A stretch of DNA of 64,000 nucleotides from Craterostigma plantagineum. Taxonomy: Eukaryota; Streptophyta; Magnoliopsida; Lamiales; Linderniaceae. The notes under the pieces are model-generated. The model saw nothing but the letters and a program-made list of their open reading frames with translations, made no database searches and was not told the DNA's origin. The stretch covers positions 25,001,501 to 25,065,500 of the forward strand of contig JAPQWV010000012.1 of NCBI GenBank assembly GCA_027422505.1, given 5' to 3'. Shown here piece after piece: positions 37,276 to 49,635 of this stretch (positions within the stretch are counted from its first letter, which is position 1; every line of letters starts with the position of its first letter). Both the position numbers and the translations under genes were made by a program.

Positions 37276-38465
37276 GCAATAATAATAATAATATAAAATA
37301 TAAATAATATACTTCTAATACTATTATTAGGATGATACACAGTTATAGATTAAATATAGAGTAGCAAAACTAATCAATCCAAAAACTGTGTTGAATTACA
37401 AATGAATTGGAACATTACTATTTTATTTTATTTATTTATTTTTTTTTGTATTTTACGCAAAAGAAAAAGTAAGTTTCATTGAGTTGCTCTTATGATAACA
37501 AAGTCGATGTGTTGTATTTCTAGTCCTAATCCTACATGCGTTAACCAATCTAACCTATGGATATTTTCTAGGCTAAGGGTCGGTTTAGTATGTTGGATAG
37601 GATAAAAAGTGGTAGTTTCTGTCTTGGGATTATTAATGTTCATGCCCGTTTTGTATGGGATTATTAATATTGTGCAGTTACCCGAATTGTATGGGATTAT
37701 TAATATTGTGCAGTTACCAATAGTAAATGGAATTTTTCCCGAGGACGAATTTGAGAAATTATCACAATAACCCTGCGTAAAAAATAACACCAATCGATCA
37801 CTATAAAGAAAACAACAAACGAAGTCCCTCCATATTCAATGGAGAAGATTTAGGGCACACATTAACAAGAAGCTTCATCCAACTTTCAGGTATCCTCATT
37901 ATTTCCTTGGGCTTTGAAAAAAATTTAGTTTTACTGTATGACTCTTATGTTGAAACCGTTTTTTTTCCCACATTTGCCTTAGACGATTTACAGCACCATC
38001 CTTATGTTTTATCATCCCAATTTGCAAAAGGTTTACTCTATGAGCAGGTGCGTAAGCTTAAGTTCGTTGCCTTCTAAAATATCATAATACTAGATGTATC
38101 TTTGTTTCGCTAGGGCTTAATGAAATGTACGACCTCTGTTTATTAGTGTTTCTGTCATATAAAATTTGTGTGCAATGATGTTATGTGTAAGTGCATAACG
38201 GATTTACTTATTTCTATGAACAATTGTTTTCATTACATATGTTATAATCGGTATTGGCATGTCCTATTCAATTGGCTAATCGTTAAGCACAAGTGATATG
38301 TTGAATATCTCCAATGATGAAATTTACTTTGGGGAAAACGGTATTATAGGATGTCTGCGGAACATGGATTTCGTCATGGTCAAGTTATGGATATACGCTA
38401 CAAAGGTGTTATTGTCATTACACAACAAAAACCTCCGTCGAAGCAGTAGGTCCGAATATACTCAC
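37001..38465. other. AT-rich intergenic DNA with small tandem repeats
   Basis: (ATA)n/(AAT)n at 37243-37292 and a three-unit ~36-bp minisatellite at 37626-37728 (units begin GGGATTATTAAT). No gene can be supported in the rest. Confidence 0.55.
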
Positions 38466-39425
38466 TGTTGGTAAGTTGTATGCCGTTTATAGAAATTGAA
38501 CGTGTACGCATTAGAAGTGGGTGCACCCACAAAGCGTCAAACTTGTTGGGTTACCCGGTGTCTCACGGAGACGCCACGTCCCCGGGTACGGTGCGGAACA
38601 AAAATTTTCCGTCCGATTGCCCTCGTAGCTCGGATCAGAACAGTAACACATAGACACGTAATAGGGCGAGTCAAATCCGTAGAGAATTACTAGTTGAAGC
38701 AAGTGGCAGCTCCTCATTCTTTTCTTCAAGACTTCGTCGATGATGGTGGATGGCACTAGATGTCATGCAGACCTCGCAGTGTACCGCGGAATCAGTTCTC
38801 TAAAGATGGTTAGAGAGAACCGAGCCGTCGGTGTGTGCATTCGGTGTGTGTGTTTTGTGCCTTGTGATGGACGAAAATTCTTCCTATGGAGCATGAAATT
38901 TCTTCTTTTAAATTGAAATAGGGCTGCCCCATTTATGTTAAGCCAGAATCGAAAATCCCAAGAATATCTCAAAGATATGATTGTCGAATTTTACTCCTTA
39001 AATGGAGAGATTCTTTTGCCATATCTCTCTCTCTTTCAAATTCCAAATCCAAACTTGAATACCAAGTCAAACTAAGTATCTTTATATATGACAAAAAATT
39101 TAAACTTAATCCCAGATTAATTTCGAAATTTCAACTTAAAATAAATAATATTCCAAATATATTATTTCCATATTTATATTTAATTTTCGAACTTATTTCC
39201 CAAGGTATAATTCAAAGATCAGCTTAGGGTTAAATTCCAATTTTACCCTCAAGCCTTTTAAGCACTTGGCCCAGCCCAAGTCTTAAAGTTAGTTTCATAT
39301 GAAGTCTGACTTCGGTCCGTTAAACTGCCCGAGGCCCACAAGGTGCGGCCCAACGGCCCGAGGCCCACTAAGGTGCGGCCCAACGGCCCGAGGCCCGTTA
39401 AGGCCCAAAATACTTTCTCAATACA
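38466..39425 (-). repeat. Putative Copia-type LTR, ~960 bp
   Basis: In minus orientation it reads TGTATTGAGAAAG ... CCAACA, with a TATA-like CATATATAAAGATA at about 39090 and a GC-rich ~30-bp tandem repeat (GGCCTCGGGCCGTTGGGCC-type, 39328-39404) in U3. It lies downstream of the C2 gag-protease fragment and has the same orientation, so it could be C2's 3' LTR after an internal deletion. No polypurine tract or target duplication is convincing. Confidence 0.4.
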
Positions 39426-39448
39426 CGTTGATGATCCTTTTTCGACAT

Positions 39449-40650
39449 TTAGATAATATAATCAATTAGTAAACTTACACTTCCAACGCAATTATTTTCA
39501 AAATAAATATTGCATATATTGTTACTAAAACGGAACTCGTAATCGTTTCCGCTCAAAACGGGAATAAAAATAATATTCTTAAGCCCCTTGGCAAAAGTAA
39601 ACAATCGGAAAGCAGTAAACTGTGTAGTAGATAAAATGAGAGTTCTTGATCCAATGTAGGTTGCCAGCACACTATGTCCGCTTCCTACGTTGGTCATGAT
39701 CTCTCGGTCCGCCAGCTTCCTACTTCGTTCCAGACCCTGGTTCGAAACAACAGATGTGAGCACTAGCTCTCGAGTCTAAGATCCACCAAGCGGAATATAC
39801 CGTTATAAAACAATTAGTTTCTAAAACAAAGTTATTTACATGGGCGGCTAGCTTTGGGCAATCGTGCTTCCAATGGCCAAGCTCATTGCAGTGAAGGCAC
39901 TTGTCCGTCGGCTTGGCGCCTTTAAACACGTTCTTCTTGGCCTTGCATTTCGAAATACGTCCTTTGGGCTTAGTGGGCTTGTTCGAATTTTCTTTTTACT
40001 CGACCATCGAGTCTTAGCGTTTGCGACAAGAACAACTTCCTTTTTCTTTCACCTTCTTCATTTGAGCTTGCACCGCCGACAACTGGTTCATCAACCCAGT
40101 CAATGTCATCTCGGCTTTGTTCAGATTGAAGTTCATAATGAATGAATTAAAATAAAGGTCGGAGCGACTGAAGAATGAGATTGTTCTGGAGCTCATTATC
40201 CATGATAAAGTCTAGTGCCTTGAGTCTTTCGATCCAATCAATCATCTTTAGCACATGCTCTCCGACGTCACTACCCTCACCCATTTTGCAATGGAATAGC
40301 ACTCCTGGAATGTTCGCCAAGAAGCTCCTTCAAATGAAGCAAAATGGCGCCCACTTCCATTTCCGAGTGAGTGCGCTGCTCATGCTCATGGAAAGAAGTA
40401 TGTAGCCCTTCACCTTTGGCTCGTCTACCTGCCACTTGGCATACGCAGCCCGGTCTTCGTCACTCGCATCAGCCCCTGAGACTTGCGGTAGGGGGAATTG
40501 AGGACATAAGTTAGCGACTCCATACCTAGGACTGTCCTCAGGTTACGGAGCCAGTCCACGTAGTTTGGTCCCACCAAACAGTTTCTCTCAAGCAGTATAG
40601 TAATAATGTTCGTCATCGCAGTAAATAGAAAGAAACGTAAAGCTGCAGAA
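39449..40650 (-). pseudogene. C2: Ty1/Copia gag-protease fragment
   Basis: Minus-strand traces: gag N-terminus from 40617 (LVGPNYVDWLRNLRTVLGME), a middle gag piece (MTLTGLMNQLSAVQAQMKKV, 40014-40140), the zinc knuckle CLHCNELGHWKHDC (39860-39900), the protease motif WWILDSRASAHIC (catalytic DSG changed to DSR) and a downstream protease/pre-integrase piece to 39449 (ERSRKLADREIM). Frames change several times. RT, RNase H and integrase are absent. The 5' side beyond 40650 is non-coding. Confidence 0.8.
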
Positions 40651-42279
40651 AATAAAGATCTAGTTAGGTTTATCTTATCATTCATCAAGCGCAAATAAGG
40701 ACTTTTCTTTTCGCTTGACTCCCACTATTTTTCTCGTAACATTATCCTCCCGAGAAGAGTTTCCGAAACCTCGTTGAAAGTTTCATAATGGAGTTGATGT
40801 TCCCGACTCAACTAGATTCGCCTCAGCCTTTAACGCAGTATTTGGCTCATCTAATCTTATCAGTCACATAAAAAATGAACTTATCCAATAAGAGTTTCAA
40901 CTATCTTTGTCTCAGTCATTGGCCCCATGGCTAACCCTGCTTATTGGGTATAACTGTCTAATGACCTATCAACTTATGCTCGCATAGAATGTACCGCCCC
41001 TTGCTGCCATACACCTTGTGGGGGCGGACTGGAATGACGAGCGGCATCTAAGACGCACCCGAGATGCTAACATTGGGGCCGGATATACGATGACAACTTA
41101 CTCGGACCAAATCGCAAAACTCCCCAAAAGCTAGACATCTCGAGCATGATAAAAGACATGAATCTAATTCCTTTACCCACTTAGTATTTATCAAACGGGA
41201 GAATAAACCATCTCACATAAGAGCACATAAAACATGCATATCATTTCAAAAACAAACACGCACTTACGTAGTAAATTAACCCTAGGAAAATAAACTGCAA
41301 GACAACACAAGCGGGTTATTTCTAGTCTATCCCTATTACATGCGTTTTCAAAAGACCTCGGGTCGTGGCACGGGTCTTGAAGTCGTCAAACGCCCTTCGT
41401 CACTTGAACGGCCTCAAAGTCACCGAACGTCCACCACCTTGTCACCGTCGGGCGGTTGTCATCCATCAAATGGGCCCTCGTGTTCGTATTTAAGCTAATC
41501 TAATAAAACGGTAAATTACAAGCGGGATGATCATAAGTCCCGAACAACCCGTATAAAACATTGATACGTTCCGAAATACACAGGGGTTCGGTCTCCATGG
41601 ATAATGGATATCGTCGGGATGTTCGCGGTGTTGGAACGGTAAAAATCAAAATGATTGACGAAGCGGTGTGCACTTTGAGTGGTTTGATCTTGGTCCCCAA
41701 ATATGCGCAAGAATTTAATATCCTTGAGCCAGTTAGATTCCAAGGGCTATGAGAGTTTCATAGCAGGGGGGTTTGTAAAATCACACGTGGCGAAAAGGTC
41801 CTACTCAAGGGAGAAGATTGTGGAGGTTGTACCGTTTTGGCGGGAGTGTGGTTCAAAAATCTGATTCGATGGGTTCACTAAATCGCGTGCTCGTGGAGGA
41901 AGGGCAAATGATGGTGGGAAAGGAAATCCTGCTAGAGAAGGGGTCGCGTCGAAGTCCCTTTTCAGAATCGACGGGTAGAGTCGGTTCGGCAGCTGCACAT
42001 AGGATTGGTCGCGAAGTTAATCAAGTGGGGTAGGATCGGAATTCTTGATTCGGATTTGTGTAGATGGTAGGCCAATGACCGTTTGTGGTATTTACTAATG
42101 AGTTACTCTCAAGTTCAGACTCCTTAGAATGAGCGCTTGGAGAAAAAGGTGTTGAATGTGGCTGGAGGGGAGAATAGTTGGGTCCAGCCTTACTCACCAA
42201 GAGACAAAGCCACGTGAAGATAAGATACAACATTGATGAATGACATAAGCCATGACAAATTTTGTTTGGCATGTTGTTT
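40651..42279. other. Non-coding stretch, probably 5' part of C2 plus unassigned DNA
   Basis: The part next to C2 gag (to about 41500) may be its leader or LTR, but I could not find termini. At 41800-42270 the base composition is GC-richer; an 83-codon minus-strand frame (42021-42272) with a hydrophobic N-terminus is not supported by any homology that I recognise. Confidence 0.35.
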
Positions 42280-43435
42280 ACCTACGTAATTTTCTATTAC
42301 ATTGTTGCAGTCTTACGTAGTCTTGTAAACCTTATACATATTAGCATTCAAACGCCGTCTTACAAAAATTTACATGCATAAATTCTGACAAATATTTACC
42401 ATAAACTTCACATTTTCCAATGATTTACTACATGACTGAATTCTCCAAAGATTTTACTTGACAGTACTGACAAAGATTTACAATAAACTTCACATTATCC
42501 AAAATACACGACTGAAAACTACAGTTGTTATATATAACATTCCTAGCTTAGGGCTATGTAATACGCGGCTGAAAAATACACGACTGAAAAAAGAGATGAC
42601 TGAAAACTACACGACTGAATCCTCCAATCATCATTACAGACTGTACTTAAATGAGAAGCAACAATGAAATATTATCAACAGTTCTGAAGTTGATAATACT
42701 AAACTACCAACCATCATAATATTAGACAATGTCTTTAATGTTATGCCAATCATGTCATGAATTATATTCCTCTGTTATTTTATCATATCAGGTTTCGGAG
42801 ATCGGTTATGATGGCATATACAAACATCCATTCTAAAGATCTATAGTCTTGCCCAACTATTATAAGTATTCCGTCTATGTATGACACAGAGAAGTCATTG
42901 ACATAAAAAAAATTACTCGTTAATATGTATCTAAGACTGGATTAAATGTTTTAATGTAATGAAATTCATAATGATGATGAATTATTGATTTATGTTTAAT
43001 GATATGTTATACTAAATATATCCATATACAATACTGATTAAGATTTAAACAACCTGTCAAAGTTATTCAACAATTTCGATTCGTCAACACCTCCCTTACA
43101 GAATTGCTGAACGGCTGCAAAACATGACAAGATTTTACTTCACAGTACTGACAAATATTTACAATATAAGTTCTATTTCCAAATACACGACCGAAAACTA
43201 CAGTTGATATATATTACATTAGTAGTTTGGGTGCTATGTAATACACGACAGAAAACTATACGACTGAAAACTACATGACTGAATTCTCCAATCATCATTA
43301 CAAACTGTACTTAAACGAGAACTAACAATGAAAATATTCAGGTTAATGACGATTCTTTCTGAAGTTGATAATATTAAATTACCAACCATCATAAGTCTCA
43401 TAACCTTATCCTTCCAACAAAAGGGGATAATACTC
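42280..43435. repeat. Flank block X, left copy of a tandem genomic duplication
   Basis: Matches 63040-64000 over the whole visible length at a few percent divergence (start TTTACCTACGTAATTT). It contains a further internal duplication: about 42450-42680 resembles 43130-43350, both with ATACACGACTGAAAACTAC, TATATAACATT-like and CCAATCATCATTACA words. No ORF. It is the 3' flank of one Werner-exonuclease-like pseudogene unit, as the right-hand copy shows. Confidence 0.85.
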
Positions 43436-43445
43436 TACATTTAAA

Positions 43446-44366
43446 TCTATAAAAAAAAATTGCATATAACATAAATTGAATTAGATAAAATGAATACTTC
43501 GAAACACTATAACAAGAACTACTCACACAGTTAAAAGGAAATTGATTTAATAAACGCAATTTCAAGCTTGTTCCCAAATATAGAGATGAATGTTACAGCT
43601 TAAGTGGGCTTGAGAAACAACCATTTTCTTTTTACCAAGTGCACAAAATATCAAAATTTCATTATGGTACACATAATTTCCAAATTAACACTATTATATT
43701 TCTTAGCAAAATTAAATGTTGCTGACGTGTTATGTGGCATCAAACGAGAAGACTACTTAAATTCTTACTCATCGAAATCAAATTAATTCATGTATCCAAT
43801 ACTCGCTAAGGAATGCATTCGGAGACTCCCCTCCTAAGCTCGTCATTCCATAAACATTAATGAGTGCATAGCAAAAGTCGCCTACAAATTATATGACTTT
43901 TTGCTTTCCTTCGCATGTGACTATAAATATGCCAACTTTACAAATGAAGAGCCGAAGGTGCTAAATTTAAAAAAAATTCTATAGACTCGAGATTATCAGC
44001 TACAATGACAACAGTGACCAGCGACTCAACCACGTCTCCGAATGGCTTCAGCAAGTTGACGTTTCAATCCCAACACTGGTTGGCCTCAACGTAGCGTGCC
44101 GACCAGTTTGGACTCGCGGCATAGTCAACAAAGCAGCAACTCTGCAATTGTGCATTAACCGTAGTGCATCATCATTCAGCTAGCTCATCTCGACGAAATC
44201 AGTGAATCACTCAAGAATTTCATGTTAAACCCAAATGTCACCTTCGTCGGCGTTGTAGTTGAGGAAGATATGGCGAAACTAATCCGTGACAACGCGTTGT
44301 TTAACAGCGGGAATGTCGTCGATGTGGCATCTGTTGCAAAAGCACGTCGGCCCCCACGCTATTGTC
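43446..44366 (+). pseudogene. Werner-exonuclease-like pseudogene, left copy, truncated by element E
   Basis: The family is DnaQ-type 3'-5' exonuclease-like proteins of plants (relatives of Werner exonuclease). A promoter-like flank with TATAAAT at 43922 leads to ATG at 44005 (MTTVTSDSTT). Then, in another frame, come EWLQQVDVSIPTLVGLNVAC, WTRGIVNKAATLQLCINR and, after a second frameshift, QLAHLDEISESLKNFMLNPN and VTFVGVVVEEDMAKLI. The usual catalytic D..E pair in the VGLDVEW-type motif reads N..A, so it is catalytically dead. Homology to the right copy (61870-62782) stops at about 44362, where minus-strand E ORF3 begins. Both frameshifts are shared with the right copy. Confidence 0.8.
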
Positions 44367-44665
44367 GAGTAGAGCTCTGAACTCGTTCTTGCCCATGCAG
44401 ATGTGCCTCGTCCCTACAACCGTCGTGAAATGGTATCCCCCGTCCAAGATGATGCTCTTGATCATCCCCCAAAACTGCTGGAGGTAGACCATCGGCACTG
44501 ATGCCGTCACGGTAAGTCCATGCCATAGTGGATGGCCTTGAAGGATTGACACGATGATGTCGTCTGGACACCGGAAGGTGGCCAGGTCCAATTGAAAGTT
44601 CGTGTCGTGGACATTGAGGTATAAGGATTTCTCGTATATGTGATTATATGTTGGATATCGATCCA
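44366..44665 (-). pseudogene. E-left ORF3, N-terminal 100 codons
   Basis: MDRYPTYNHIYEKSLYLNVH, FRCPDDIIVSILQGHPLWHG and VPMVYLQQFWGMIKSIILDG are nearly identical to the start of ORF3 at 57311. It is directly preceded by CTTATTTTTTTCAG, as in E-right. The frame breaks at codon ~100 (RALLD) where sequence changes to the Werner-like pseudogene. Confidence 0.88.
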
Positions 44666-44811
44666 TCTGAAAAAAATAAGAAATATAATAAATCATTAGT
44701 TCATAATTTTTTATATTAGTCGAAAATGAATTAAGTTCATCAAACTATAATATTGTTTCAAGTCATGACATGTTTTGATGAATTTTGAATTGAAATCGTA
44801 TAATATGCATT

Positions 44812-46506
44812 GATAAGTTATGATTTTATATAAATTATTTGCCCAATAAAAGTGTATTTTGGATCAATATATACTAAAATATACTGAGATATCTTTTGTT
44901 GCATGAATATTTGTGTATTTCAGATATCAGATGAACAATAAAAGGAGCTGCAAAAGCAAAAAGGAAGCCACCAATGATAAAAGATCTTGTAGTCCACCAA
45001 GAGCTAAGTAACGTTTGTGGAGCAATTATAAATAATATTATTGAAACTGAGGGGACCATCAAGAAGAAGTTAACACGCTTAGAACAATTAAATAAGTTTT
45101 GGCATCATCCAACCTATGAAGATTGCTATCATGCGCAAGGCTCAAAAAACGAATAAGGCAGCTCAAAGTGGAAAAAGGGAAACGAGCGAGATTTGCATAC
45201 GTAAAAAGTCTGCGCAAGATCATTTCTGGTTTAGAGTTTTCAACTCTATAAAAACCCCATACTTCAACAAACGGAGGGAGGGACGAAAAAAAGGCCACAT
45301 ACACGATCATTTGGCAGAGAACTCATTCAGCGAGCTAAGGCCATATAGAAAAAAATAGCAGGCAGCTCATTCCCCACTCACGCACCTCACCAATCGACTT
45401 ACACAGATAGCCATATACACGCTTTTAAGGCTGAAATACATACATCCAAAAACCCAACTTCATTTGTCGAAGTAAGAAGCTGATTCATCAACCTCACCTC
45501 GTCAATCGACTCACACCTCAACCATACAGTTCTCAACTTCTAAGCCGATACCTCCGGAGCTTACATATCGCAGCTGAAGCCGCACTTCCTTTCAAGCACG
45601 CAGCTCAGACGAAGCATATACGGGCAAGACTTGACGACCGAGCACCTTCATTCTCATTCGCCCACCACCCGTTCGACGGAAGTACTGTGAGGGACGTAAT
45701 TTTCTATCTTTCCTTTAACGTGTTGTTTTACTTATGTGTTTGTTTAAACCTTAGTTGCTTTCGTTTATTAATGTGTGCTCCTAAGTTTATTGTGTGATTG
45801 AGGCCGTGTTAGGCCATATTATGACTACGTGATAATGTTGTTTTTATTATATTTAATCGTATGCGTTGAGTTATGTGTTTTATATTTGAGTTTAATGCTT
45901 GCGTGTGTCTGATCAACATATGCACGATATTTGATTGGTTTATGAGACGGACAAAGTGATTAGACCGGTTAGAACGATAAATATAGAGCACCACGACGTA
46001 AAACCAACCAGAGATGGAATTCGGTTTCGTACGTGTGGTTTCCGAGATTTTAGGCGCCGAAAGCGTCTAAACTCGGGGAAATTCATAAAGCCGAATGCAT
46101 GCGGAGCAACTACAGTCATATAGAAATATAGTTGATTGGTTCATTTTCGCATAGGATCGCTATTGCGGGACAAACGGGTACTTATTTTAGGAATTTCTCC
46201 CTTAACTAGATTTATACTGTTTATGTAAAATCGATCGCATGACTACGTAGGAATATTATGTGCTGAGTACGTGCCTTGATCACATTCGTCGTCAATTTAT
46301 CCATTTGCTATCTGTTTTATTTATGTCATTTGCATTTTTATTTTATTTTATTAAATCCACAAAATATAAAAACTTGTTTTAGTCTAAATTAAATTTCAGA
46401 ATAATATCTTAAATTAATCGAGCTGTCCTCGTGGATCGATACTTGGACTTGTCCATTTTATACTACTTGCACGACCTAGTACACTTGCTAGTATTCGAGC
46501 GTGTCA
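44812..46506 (+). repeat. 5' LTR of N1, ~1.7 kb
   Basis: Begins TGATAAGTTATG exactly where homology to E-right ends and finishes GCGTGTCA six bases before the primer-binding site. A TATA box (CTATAAAAACC) lies at 45246-45256. ORFs in it are short. Confidence 0.75.
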
Positions 46507-46512
46507 AGTTTT

Positions 46513-46530
46513 TGGCGCCGTTGCCGGGGA
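46513..46530 (+). other. Primer-binding site of N1
   Basis: TGGCGCCGTTGCCGGGGA is the complement of the 3' end of plant tRNA-Asp, the primer used by many Athila/Tat elements. Confidence 0.88.
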
Positions 46531-46718
46531 CAGCGGTATTATTAGTTTTAAGATTTATTCAGATTATCTTAGTTTAGACATTTTTTTTATTTTATTTTTA
46601 CAAAAATATTAATACTATCATCATTATCGTCATCATCATTTATTTTTATTTTTATTATTACTGTTGTTATTATTATTATTACTGTGATACTCTCATCTTT
46701 CTCGTTTGTGTTTTGCAG

Positions 46719-48122
46719 ATGGAACGATATTCAAGATATTCTCCCGAGTCCTACGAGACGTCCGATGATGAACTAGAACGCGACTGGTGTGGATGTTCAC
46801 ATCTAACTAGTCAATGCAAGTATAAACCTCTCGGATGGTACGTCGGGCGAGGGGAGAATAATCAATATGAAGCACCTGACAACACAAAATATTGGGATTA
46901 TCGGTACGAAGATTCTACGAGAGCATCATATTCTGCAGACCATGTACCGCAATTCAACCAAAATTATCCACAAACATGTTATGACGACATGCACTACTCA
47001 GACGAAGGCGACTGCTCAGATTATTTTTCGGCTAACGATAATTCATCGCCTCAAAAAGAGAAAGCCGCATGGGAGAAAGCGCTCGAGAGACTGGCTGAAC
47101 AGGGTCGACAAACTGAAGAGCGATATCAGAATTCAAACAGCTTTGTCAATACGACCTCTAACAGTTTAGAAGCGACGATGAAGAGTTTGGCATTCCAAGT
47201 GGAAAAACTTAAGAATGCAGTTTTTGCACTCACGAGCGACATAGAGACAAATCCGAAAGAGGACACAGAAGTCATTCGGCTGGACTGTGAAACATCACGA
47301 GAATCAATGTTGGAACTAAATGGAAATGAAGATGAGATCGAACCAGAAAAAGCCGATCAACCCGCAGAGGCTACTGTAGATTCCATTCCAACAAAGCCGA
47401 GCCTTCCGGAAGTCCTTGAGGATATTCCTAGTCATGCGACGTCGAAAGAAGAACCCGAATCATCTACTGATCAGAAAATTGCCGAGCATATGCTTCCAAC
47501 CGACAAGGCTGTTGTCAAAATCGAGTGGTGCGAGAGTTTTAAAGTCGTTGACTGCGTAGTTCACCAAGATATTGAGCGAACGACAAAAAGCGAGGAATTT
47601 GCATCATACAATTTTGTGGAGAAGAGAAAGATGGAACCTGAGAGTTTTGATCCGTTTCTACGAGCGGCTATGAATTCAACAGATCACTCGAAGGGCATAG
47701 TCACGGAGGAATTTGTTAAGACGCTGGTGATCGTTGATTTTTACGTTAGTTGGGATCCGAAAGTCGACCTATGGAGAGAGTTTAAAGACTGCAACCACAT
47801 GAAGCTATATCACTCCGAGATCAAACTCCTCTCCAAAAAGTTGAAATCAAAATGTTCAGTACTTCTTCTGAACATACATAATCGTGGACCGTCTAGACGA
47901 ACAGGAGTCGAGCTATCGACTATAAAAGGAGCGCTTCTTGGGAGGCAACCCAAGTACTATCTATGCATTATTATTTTTCGAATTAAAGTTATATATATTG
48001 CATCGTATCTTAAGTATGTTTTGCTTTTGATTTTATTTTCACAATTCGAATCACGGTGCCGTCGAGTTATGTTTCCTCGCAGGCTCATAGTTAGTTTGGG
48101 GGTGGTTTGTTCGCAGAGCTAG
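46719..48122 (+). CDS. N1 gag-like protein, 467 residues
   Basis: The only long uninterrupted ORF of N1. The ATG at 46719 directly follows TTTTGCAG, a splice-acceptor-like sequence. The N-terminus (MERYSRYSPESYETSDDELE) is acidic. Residues ~110-180 are helical (KALERLAEQGRQTEERYQNS, LEATMKSLAFQVEKLKNAVF), and the DIETNPKEDTEVIRL segment corresponds to the ...NPRE..AI linker of Athila/Tat gag. The middle is Glu-rich. The C-terminus runs into GALLGRQPKYY, the conserved bases that normally close the gag-pol region, so the pol part appears cleanly lost. No CCHC knuckle or protease motif. Probably a structural protein of a non-autonomous element; expression is unproven. Confidence 0.65.
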   Translation: MERYSRYSPESYETSDDELERDWCGCSHLTSQCKYKPLGWYVGRGENNQYEAPDNTKYWDYRYEDSTRASYSADHVPQFNQNYPQTCYDDMHYSDEGDCSDYFSANDNSSPQKEKAAWEKALERLAEQGRQTEERYQNSNSFVNTTSNSLEATMKSLAFQVEKLKNAVFALTSDIETNPKEDTEVIRLDCETSRESMLELNGNEDEIEPEKADQPAEATVDSIPTKPSLPEVLEDIPSHATSKEEPESSTDQKIAEHMLPTDKAVVKIEWCESFKVVDCVVHQDIERTTKSEEFASYNFVEKRKMEPESFDPFLRAAMNSTDHSKGIVTEEFVKTLVIVDFYVSWDPKVDLWREFKDCNHMKLYHSEIKLLSKKLKSKCSVLLLNIHNRGPSRRTGVELSTIKGALLGRQPKYYLCIIIFRIKVIYIASYLKYVLLLILFSQFESRCRRVMFPRRLIVSLGVVCSQS

Positions 48123-49590
48123 CTCAATATATGAAGGAAGTCTTCTCACAACTCGCTTCGCATCAGTCAACGTATTATTCAGGGCAGTGTCACTTAAACT
48201 CTTTCTTTGCTTTAAATTTTTATACATTGAGGACAATGTACAAATTAGTTTGGGGGTGGGGTGACACATGCTAGATTTTATATGATACCGATCTCTTCGA
48301 TTTGTTAGTTGGATTAACTGATCAATGTTAGGATTTGAACGTCACTTGTGAAAACTCCTGCCAATGATGAAAATTTTTGAAATTTTGCTTGTGTCGAGAT
48401 AAGATTCAGCTAATTGTGTGTGAAAGTTCTGTATGTTACGTGTTTTGATATTAGCATGATTATCTGACCATTGATTGCTTCAGAAAAATAGTACGTATCA
48501 TGAGACACAAACGCAGAAATATTGTGAGTTTTGAGCACAAAAAAAAAAAAACAATAGAGCAACCCAATACTTTCTCGATGTGTTTTTCATGAGTGTCACG
48601 CATGGTCTGAATATTTTCGAACTTGCTTTGTTATGCATGTCAATATCACTGTGGATTTTTGTGTACGAAAATGATAAAGGCGCTTAGGATGAGTCACTGG
48701 CCTAAATATCTCCGCACCCGACATAGTTATCAAATTAGTGAGCCCCTTTGAGCTTTATTAGCCTTATTTATTGATTTGGAGCCACGATATTTAGCCACGT
48801 TATCCCATTATTTTATCCTTCATCCTTGAACCATTGTCAGCATGTTAGTTTACGAATCGCTTTATAGTATTGGGTCTATTAATTTAGAGGAAAGACGATT
48901 AGGACATGTTATATGTGGTTGCGTTATTTTATTTATTTGAAAAAAAATCGAACAGAAAAAAAGAGAGATTGAAAAAAAAAAGAAAAAAATAATATCGAAA
49001 AAAAAGAGAAGAAAAGGAGAGAAAAAAAATATATATTATTGTATTTGCAAAAAAAAAAAAGGGTTACAATAGATTTTGTTAGAATTATTTTCTTGAGTTC
49101 TTAGTTATATTTTTTAGTTGTTTTTATAGTAGTATGAGTCTCCATTGTTTGAGTCGTATTTTGTGCTATAGAGTATAGACGGGGAAAGCGAGTTAATAAC
49201 TAACATGCTTGACCATATTACCTCACTCATCCCATATTCCACACCCTTATTACCCTGAGCCCCATTACAACCTGATAAAGACCTTTTGATTCGTGCATGA
49301 GATTCACTATGTGAATATGATATGATATATTTGCAAGCTTAGAGTAATATCATTCTATGTCGTGAGCTGAGCGCTTTTATACAGATCCCATTAAACACTT
49401 CGAGCGACTTGAGCGATCCATGTGAGAGTTGTCACTTGATACGTGTTACGATCTGGAAATATTTTTGTGTTATGATATGATTGCGAACTATCATTTCATG
49501 TCTCGTGTTTAGCTGGATCATTCATTAGTTAATGACGATTTTCGACCAATTGTGCTTTTGATTTTCTGAGAATAAACATGAGAATTCATT
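48123..49590 (+). other. N1 3' untranslated region
   Basis: Contains two GTTTGGGGGTGG purine-rich motifs (48095, 48248), A-rich runs (48538-48552, 48930-49060) and the block shared with N2 (49140-49590). No ORF. It stops just before the expected polypurine tract. Confidence 0.7.
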
Positions 49591-49635
49591 TAGTGACGAA
49601 ATAAAATCCTAACTAATTCATTTAGGATTCTTGTT

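Larger units (their letters stand above)
44812..49635 (+). mobile_element. N1: non-autonomous Athila/Tat-like Gypsy element inserted in E-left
   Basis: The LTR at 44812-46506 is followed by a tRNA-Asp-type primer-binding site at 46513, a single gag-like ORF (46719-48122) and the long 3' untranslated tail seen in N2. TTGGGAGGCAACCCA (47938-47952) and the phrase CATTGAGGACAATGTA..AGTTTGGGGGTGG (48226-48260) are characteristic of Athila/Tat 3' regions. There is no protease, RT, RNase H or integrase. The polypurine tract and 3' LTR are missing: homology to N2 ends at about 49590 and E-left resumes at about 49636. It depends on a relative for movement. Confidence 0.75.

Noticed and set aside
42021..42272. 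83-codon minus-strand ORF with a hydrophobic N-terminus (small secreted peptide?)
   Set aside because: No family recognised, no promoter, and neighbouring sequence is unassigned; not enough to call a gene.
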